A stretch of DNA of 64,000 bases from Chondrosia reniformis. Taxonomy: Eukaryota; Porifera; Demospongiae; Chondrillida; Chondrillidae. Under the pieces are notes generated by a model. The model did no database searches. It was given only the letters and a program-made list of their open reading frames with translations, and was not told the DNA's origin. Below, piece after piece: positions 57,721 through 64,000 of this stretch; position 1 is the stretch's first letter; every line of letters begins with the position of its first letter. The position numbers were made by a program, and so were the translations under genes. The stretch is from contig OX359194.1 of the NCBI GenBank assembly GCA_947172415.1, positions 2,542,001 to 2,606,000 on the forward strand, given 5' to 3'.

Positions 57721-58291
57721 GGCCGTAAATATTACTGGGAAGAATATTTGGAGGATTGCTCAAATAATATCGATCATTTGGTGGCTACTTTGGAAATTTT
57801 ACTGTGTAGTTTGGTGGTTAAAATATTGACAGATTGCTCTCAAAACTGCTAATCCGCCATGCAAAATAAAATCCCCAAAATTTCTGACCATGTGTATGTT
57901 ATCAGTATATGAATGACAATCATGAGAAATGGTCATCACCATATGCAAACTATGTATATACATGTACAGTATTATGTATGTACTCTAGTCAATATCTGCT
58001 GTATACAACACCTTCTAGTCAGTATGCAATTGTCTATGTCTATTGGTGGCGATAATAGGAAAGCTATACGGTCTTTGCAATTGCGTGCCGATTAACTCAA
58101 TCTCAAGTCATTTAACTTGGCAGGAGTATATACAGTAAATAATGGTAAAGGATAAGTAATATACGATAATTGAGAGGTACAGCAAAAGGTGACTTGAACT
58201 AGGATATCACTATATAGTTAATAATGCTATGAAATACACTTGGCACATAGGAGTCACTACTGTTACACCTACACGTGTAATATCCTTGTAA

Positions 58292-59320
58292 TTAGGACAC
58301 CCACACTTCCAGCAAATCAACATAAACATCTTCAGAATTCAATGACTCGTCAGAACACCACCTGACTTCTATATAATCTTCTGTTGGCTCAATCTCTCTG
58401 TGAAACCAGCCATATTTATCACATGAATGAGCTGTATTAGCAACACAACCAGCTCCATCCCAAAGAGGATCAGACCAGACAGTGGTAGATGACCAACTAC
58501 TATTGAAACCTGTTTCACAGTAAAAATGCTCGTTAACAAATGATGGGACTTCTCCAAAATTAAAAGGAACTTGATCACGTGGACATGCACTTTTAACTGT
58601 TCTAGTTTCAGGATAACCGACAGCTAAGGACCATACATGTTCCCGGGATGCACCACGAGTGAAGGAAAGACCATCAACATATGTTTGATCAATAGTTCTA
58701 CTTAATGAATGTAAGAATGCATTCATACTTCCAAACTGATAGCCTTGAGCATATCCACATATATGATTATATGTAGTATTTACTGGAAATATGACTGAAG
58801 AGCAATCTAAATATGGATATGGACCTCCAACACCTCTTCCACATGCCCTCTGTCCAGTGATGCTATTGGAAACTTCGCGAAGACCACTTGGACATACTTG
58901 TCCTTTATCAGTCATGTTGATGTAGGCCACTCTTTCCCATTTGCTGTTGGAAGAAAATGGCTGGTTTAAACTGGAGCCAAAACAAGGAGAACTTGGTAGA
59001 GGACTTGGTGAAGGACGTGGAGAAGGACTTGCTGAAGGACGTGGAGAAGGACTTGGTGAAGGACGTGGAGAAGGACTTGGTGAAGGTAAGTAGGTAGTGC
59101 TAGTAGCAGTCTCAGTTATACAAACTGTTTCAGTGACTGTGGTAGCTGAACAGTGATCAGACATACCAGGAGGACCAGGAGGACCGGGAGGACCGGGTGG
59201 ACCAGGAGGACCAGGAATGATACACAGTGATTGATATTTACAGTATGTTGAGTTTCCCCCATTACACTGATCATGAGCGCCAACATTAGCAGTCAAAACT
59301 AGTATAGTTAGTAGAAACAT
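58292..59320 (-). CDS. Small spongin-type collagen 4 with a divergent C4-like domain (342 aa)
   Basis: The N-terminal half is almost identical to the other collagens: signal peptide, Cys segment, six Gly-Pro-Pro triplets, TVTETVC linker and a Pro-Ser-Arg repeat. After the repeat (PSSPCFGSS) the protein switches. It lacks the SCNxIYQ...CDM segment and carries a much-diverged C4-like domain (WERVAYINMTDKGQVCPSGL, RACGRG, SVIFPVNTTYNHICG, YVDGLSFTRGASREHVWS, PSFVNEHFYCETG, DPLWDGAGC, DYIEVRWCSDE, VDLLEVWVS). That domain looks closer than those of copies 1-3 to the form I recall from other sponge and cnidarian proteins. Frame intact, single exon. Role inferred as secreted matrix protein. Confidence 0.85.
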   Translation of the reverse strand: MFLLTILVLTANVGAHDQCNGGNSTYCKYQSLCIIPGPPGPPGPPGPPGPPGMSDHCSATTVTETVCITETATSTTYLPSPSPSPRPSPSPSPRPSASPSPRPSPSPLPSSPCFGSSLNQPFSSNSKWERVAYINMTDKGQVCPSGLREVSNSITGQRACGRGVGGPYPYLDCSSVIFPVNTTYNHICGYAQGYQFGSMNAFLHSLSRTIDQTYVDGLSFTRGASREHVWSLAVGYPETRTVKSACPRDQVPFNFGEVPSFVNEHFYCETGFNSSWSSTTVWSDPLWDGAGCVANTAHSCDKYGWFHREIEPTEDYIEVRWCSDESLNSEDVYVDLLEVWVS

Positions 59321-59420
59321 CTTGTAGTTACAGGGAGATTGGCTTAGATATCTCAGGTAGTATTTCAGTTTCTCCAAGATCAGCTAGCTGCTCTACTGAT
59401 TGAGAATGATAGTGGACTAG

Positions 59421-59428
59421 TATTTATA
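59421..59428 (-). promoter_or_regulatory. TATA box of collagen gene 4
   Basis: TATAAATA on the - strand in the same conserved block as the other three collagen promoters, about 100 bp before the ATG. Confidence 0.6.
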
Positions 59429-59539
59429 CTGCTCATATGTGGAATGTGGTTTTTGGATATCCATACATACACATATAGTCTCGCATAGCCAGACATTTTC
59501 CTAATGGCTTTCAAACTGGAAGCAGGAGAAGAGTCTAGG

Positions 59540-61250
59540 GGGTAATACCATCACTCATGTGAATGGATGAAACAATAATAATAAGTGTCTGTGAAGTGTG
59601 AACGCAACCAATTAATACCTAACATAGCACATTATGGCCAAATTCAAAAATGTATTATATATGATTTGTAAGTAGTATACTTCTTGTAGAGCAACATACA
59701 TCCTTTCATAACAGAAGGAAATAAATACACTGTATATGTACTGCATGTAAATACATTTATGTATGTTGTACTGCAGTATTAAAGTACTAGCCAGTTAAAA
59801 CCAGTTTTAGATGCAGTCTTGTCAAGTTGATGCCCGCTCTTAATCTAGCAATTTCCCAGTACAGAGATTCTGCTGCAAAGGTAATAAAATAGAGACTAAG
59901 TAAAAATCATTAGAAGTTCCTCTCAAACTAGATACACTTAGATTCAATTCCACAATCTATAAAACAGTTACACTTTATACTTGTCTCTCTTCATCAAGAG
60001 ATTTCGTAGCTATTTTGATACTGATAAAGGACACTTAGTGAGGTTTGCATTCTTGCATTAACACATCTTGCCCGTACATCATATGGTGTCAGAATAGCCT
60101 AAGGACTTTCAACCAACTTTTCTCTGTTCTGTTACTTTTTATAGTAGTCCTGATATCAATGAAAGGTTAAATATAGGACTCCCATTTACATATACAAATC
60201 AGTGCCTTACTTAGTCTAAAGAGCTAAAATGCATCAACATACCATCCATCTTCACTAATCCTTGGTATACATGATTCAATGTCATGTATAAGTCACACAC
60301 AGATGCAACCTTCCATAGAAATTGCAGAGACAGACATAATTTAGTGAAGCAACTGGAATGGCCATTAGCCACTTAGAGTCATAATACACTGCTACTCTTA
60401 CACACAAATGTACATAGGTAATGAAGTTATACATAGATTGATTAAAGAAAAAAAATCAATATACATAGCAAGTTAATGTGAGTCTAGTAGTGTTTTTGAT
60501 GAGAAAGAGAGAATTAGCTAACCCTATTTCTACAGTCTTCAGAAATGTAGTACCACGAGCCTGTCTCGTCCAGCTTCATTCTGAAGCTACATCTTTCATC
60601 CAAATAGCACAGTGAGCACTGCATACTACATATCATAGGAGGAAGAAGGGACTATATACATATGTATGTATGTATTTCTACACAATTAGCTCGAAGCTAT
60701 ATGCAAACTTGTAATATTAAAAACAGGGGACTTTTGATCACATGTAGCTACTGAAATTAATATCAGTAATCGAGCACTTACAGTAAATGGTAAGTACTTA
60801 CGTACGTACATCTTGGAGAGAGAGTGTTTTGACACAATATCTACATATGTATGTATGATCACTTGTGAAACCCTCAGGAAAGTGCCATTGGAAGTTCTAG
60901 AAAGGCACATAGCAGTGGCATGCAGGAGACTGGTTGGCATGGAGACAGGTCGAAAGTACATACATGTAAGTTTGGTGTTTATGGAGACTAGGTGTCACTG
61001 TGGTATTTACGTTTTCAGCTAGGCTCTATAGTAGTACTTATCTACCTCCCCCCATACAAACTGGCTAGCATGTGAGACTACACTCAGTAGTACATTTTAT
61101 GGTGTTCACACAATACAGTAACTTCATTGTAGCTATCACAGGAGCATTTTGTAACATATACTGTGTTGATTGTTTTATCTGATGGACTATTTCTGTGTTT
61201 ATATACGTATATGAGACAGCATAACTAACAATACAATCATCATCATTTGA
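59540..61250. other. Upstream flank of collagen 4, no gene called
   Basis: Parts resemble the upstream flank of collagen 3 (60100-60290 against 54140-54270: ATCAATGAAA, AAGAGCTAAA, GCATCAACATACC). An exon-like + strand segment at 60845-60967 (LRKVPLEVLERHIAVACRRL before a GTAAGT donor) is not supported by neighbours. Nothing else is recognised. Confidence 0.35.
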
Positions 61251-61350
61251 CTCTAGAACTAACCCACCCACCAACTCATGTCTCCTGAGGATTGCAACTA
61301 GCTCATTGTGCTCCTCAGGAGACATGAGTGGGTGGGGTAAATCTAGAACC
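61250..61350. repeat. Inverted-repeat segment related to 9855-9985
   Basis: CCCACCAACTCATGTCTCCT and GAGGATTG face CTCCTCAGGAGACATGAGTG and GGTGGGG across about 25 bp. The right arm is shared with the segment at 9940-9978. Confidence 0.5.
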
Positions 61351-62124
61351 AAATGGCGATGACATATAAGCTTTGAGATTGTTCTTGATCTATAAAATGT
61401 GGTAATCTGTAAATACTGTTGCTGCATAATCCATCAATTAATACACATATTAATATGTATACTATACAGTTTTAGGTTCACTGCCATGCATACACTTAAT
61501 TGGCTGCAATAATAGACAATTAAAGATGTATAGTTATGTAGAAGGAAGTATTGCATCCTATTTCTGTGTGTGATTTACAATATAGGTAGTCAGTTGGAAA
61601 AGGGTCAGACATGTACTGATGGAAGTTTAGATATACGTACTGTATATTAGTTAATGTATCCAAATATCATTATTATTTATGAGGTATTAATTGATAATGA
61701 ATAGGCTGGGTTTGCCTCCATCCTACTTAGAGAGGATTACCATATGCTCTCATTATGATAGCACAGATGACTTGATGTCAAGGTACGTAGGCCCTCATTA
61801 ACCATCAAATACTTATAGAGCACATCTAATCTTTTTAAAATGCAGTGGAACCTTCCTAATCCGACTCCTTTATAATCCAGATTTTATGTATAAAACATAT
61901 TCTGTAATTTAGTAAGGACACAAAATAAGATGTTCTCTAAAAATGGTATCAGCAATCAGGAACTAAGCTAACCTTTTCTATAATCTCATTACCAATGGAA
62001 TTACCATCTAGAAAAGGTATACAAACTTCTTCAATATCAGCATCAAATTTGTACAATTCTTAAATGTCAGTAAGGAGATTTTATTTATGATATGCTTACA
62101 TACATACCATAGATACGTACGTAC

Positions 62125-62699
62125 CTGCTATTTTCTACAGTGTCGGGAACTTTTTCCATGAATAAAGTACTCTCCTCCACAGCCAGTAAGACTTGTTCTG
62201 ATAGCTGCAAATACAGGGGTTTTCCCCATGAAGGATAGGAAACACATGAATATTGCATCATTACATGCTACTGTACATTTACTTTAGAATAATGGCCTGT
62301 AGGGAAGTAAACCTACGTAGTGAAAGACTTGAATGAGGATACAAGAATTTTTCCTTCTATTCTTCTTCTTCTCCTTTGTGTCACAAATACTGTAAACATG
62401 CATACATAAATTATTCCTTCTTGGAATATATGTACATACGTACACATCATAAAAATATAAAAATGTAAACTCTATCTTTCTACATAGACATGTATACTGT
62501 ACGTACGTACCTACATACTCATAAAACATGCATACGTACATGCAAAGATCAACAATTGCATTGCATTCACCTCTTGGTTTTCAAAGTTCATGCAAGGCAT
62601 GATATCAACTTGATGAATATTTTGAATAAAAACACTCTCCTTTGAGATACTCTTCTTCGAATACCATTCCTTGAAGCTGGCAAAATCAGCCAAATTCAC
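62125..62699 (-). other. Two exon-like segments of an unrecognised gene
   Basis: 62571-62699 is 43 codons, with an AG acceptor (ACGTAG) and GTGAAT donor; it reads VNLADFASFKEWYSKK...MPCMNFENQE. 62125-62204 has a TTTGCAG acceptor and a GTACGT donor and continues in phase (LSEQVLLAVEESTLFMEKVP). Together they look like real coding exons by composition and splice sites. I do not recognise the family. The next plausible segment (61960-62030, FDADIEEVCIPFLDGNSIGN) does not join in phase. The gene would start to the right, behind or beyond the minisatellite. Confidence 0.35.
62270..62385. repeat. Intronic dispersed repeat R3, copy
   Basis: TTACTTTAGAATAATGGCC, GGGAAGTAAACCTACG, GACTTGAATGAGGATACAAG and a TTCTTCTTCTTCTCC tract. 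It lies between the two exon-like segments, which fits the intronic placement of this family elsewhere. Confidence 0.5.
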
Positions 62700-63063
62700 C
62701 TACGTACGTATAACATGGAACACACAATGTCATATGGAAAAACAGTATCAACAAATCAAGCAACTGGCACTTGTATAGCAAAGTAATACCCAGCTAGTTA
62801 AAGTAGGTAGCTGTATATATGTACGTACAAGCTAGGCACAGTAGACAGTTGTTGGATAACAGTCATTTTATGGCTAAGTTAAGAATGCTCTACATTACAT
62901 TATATCCATCTATTTAGCACAAGTCTGTAGTTAAAATTTCTACATAAACTGTAAGTCACTCAAGATTTTATTGACAGAAAAAAAATATATATTATATTAA
63001 TGATAGGGAGTACAGTGGAATCTGTCTAAACAGGTCACCCATGGAACCCAATTTATCTGGCTG

Positions 63064-64000
63064 TATTAGACAGGTGGCCTCATTAGACAGGTGGCTGCAT
63101 TAGACAGGTGGCCTCATTAGACAGGTGGCCTCATTAGACAGGTGGCCTCATTAGACAGGTGGCCTCATTAGACAGGTGGCCTCATTAGACAGGTGGCCTC
63201 ATTAGACAGGCGGCCTCATTAGACAGGCGGTCGCATTAGACAGGTGGCCTCATTAGACAGGTGGCCTCATTAGACAGGTGGCCTCATTAGACAGGTGACC
63301 TCATTAGACAGGTGGCCTCATTAGACAGGTGGCCTCATTAGACAGGTGGCCTCATTAGACAAGTGGCCTCATTAGACAGGTGGCCTCATTAGACAGGTGG
63401 CCTCATTAGACAGGTGTCCTCATTAGACAGGTGGCCTCATTAGACAGGTGGCCTCATTAGACAGGTGGCCTCATTAGACAGGTGGCCGCATTAGACAGGT
63501 GGCCTCATTAGACAGGCGGCCGCATTAGACAGGTGGCCTCATTAGACAGGCGGTCGCATTAGACAGGTGGCCTCATTAGACAGGTAGCTGCATTAGACAG
63601 GTGGCCTCATTAGACAGGTGGCCTCATTAGACAGGTGGCCTCATTAGACAGGTGGCCTCATTAGACAGGTGGCCTCATTAGACAGGTGGCCTCATTAGAC
63701 AGGTGGCCTCATTAGACAGGTGGCCTCATTAGACAGGTGGCCTCATTAGACAGGCGGCCTCATTAGACAGGCGGTCGCATTAGACAGGTGGCCTCATTAG
63801 ACAGGTGGCCTCATTAGACAGGCGGTCGCATTAGACAGGTGGCCGCATTAGACAGGTGGCCTCATTAGACAGGTGGCCTCATTAGACAGGTGGCCTCATT
63901 AGACAGGTGGCCGCATTAGACAGGTGGCCTCATTAGACAGGTAGCTGCATTAGACAGGTGGCCTCATTAGACAGGTGGCCTCATTAGACAGGTGGCCTCA
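63064..64000. repeat. 17-bp minisatellite, about 55 units, running off the window
   Basis: Unit ATTAGACAGGTGGCCTC. Most units are identical, with scattered variants (CGGCCTC, CGGTCGC, TGGCCGC, TAGCTGC, TGACCTC in the last seven bases). The preceding GTGGAATCTGTCTAAACAGG looks like the ancestral flank. No coding function. Confidence 0.9.

Noticed and set aside
63064..64000. CRISPR-like regular array
   Set aside because: It is a pure 17-bp tandem repeat without spacers, in a eukaryotic genome.

Overview
This window is metazoan nuclear DNA, most likely from a demosponge such as Amphimedon. The genes have short introns with GT-AG (and one GC-AG) splice sites, the DNA is AT-rich and crowded with small palindromic repeats, and four genes encode small spongin-type (short-chain C4-like) collagens. 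The species is inferred from gene content and has not been checked. There is no prokaryotic operon or CRISPR.

Layout. (1) 1-31 kb is a three-copy tandem segmental duplication (A 1-7155, B 13.8-18.4 kb, C 22.8-31.3 kb). Each copy has an intronless, apparently secreted FAD amine oxidase (polyamine-oxidase-like, + strand) convergent with a FERM+RING E3 ligase gene of the MYLIP/IDOL type (- strand). Only copy C keeps the first exon of the ligase and an unbroken reading frame (8 exons, 708 aa). Copy A lacks exon 1 and carries a 4-bp insertion, and copy B lacks exons 1-4. Copies A and B are each followed by a small collagen gene. Between A and B lie a decayed Penelope-like retroelement and several MITEs. 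LINE 3' tails precede oxidases A and C.

(2) 31.6-46.4 kb holds a 13-exon CC2D1A/B (Lgd/Freud-1) gene on the - strand (1006 aa, four DM14 domains and a C2 domain). Its introns hold several minisatellites and fold-back elements, and intron 3 contains two complete opposite-strand fibrinogen-related (FReD) lectin genes in tandem. (3) 47.8-51.9 kb holds a 6-exon B-type cyclin on the + strand (377 aa), divergent from CC2D1. (4) 52-64 kb contains two more collagen genes (- strand), a decayed LINE, an orphan copy of cyclin exon 5, unrecognised exon-like segments near 62 kb, and a 17-bp minisatellite running off the right edge.

The genes do not look like one pathway. The pattern is a local burst of duplication of secreted or matrix genes (oxidase, collagens, FReD lectins) around single-copy housekeeping genes (CC2D1, cyclin B), with repeats marking several breakpoints. 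Exon models were read by hand from splice sites, phase continuity and family recall. They have not been tested against transcripts.
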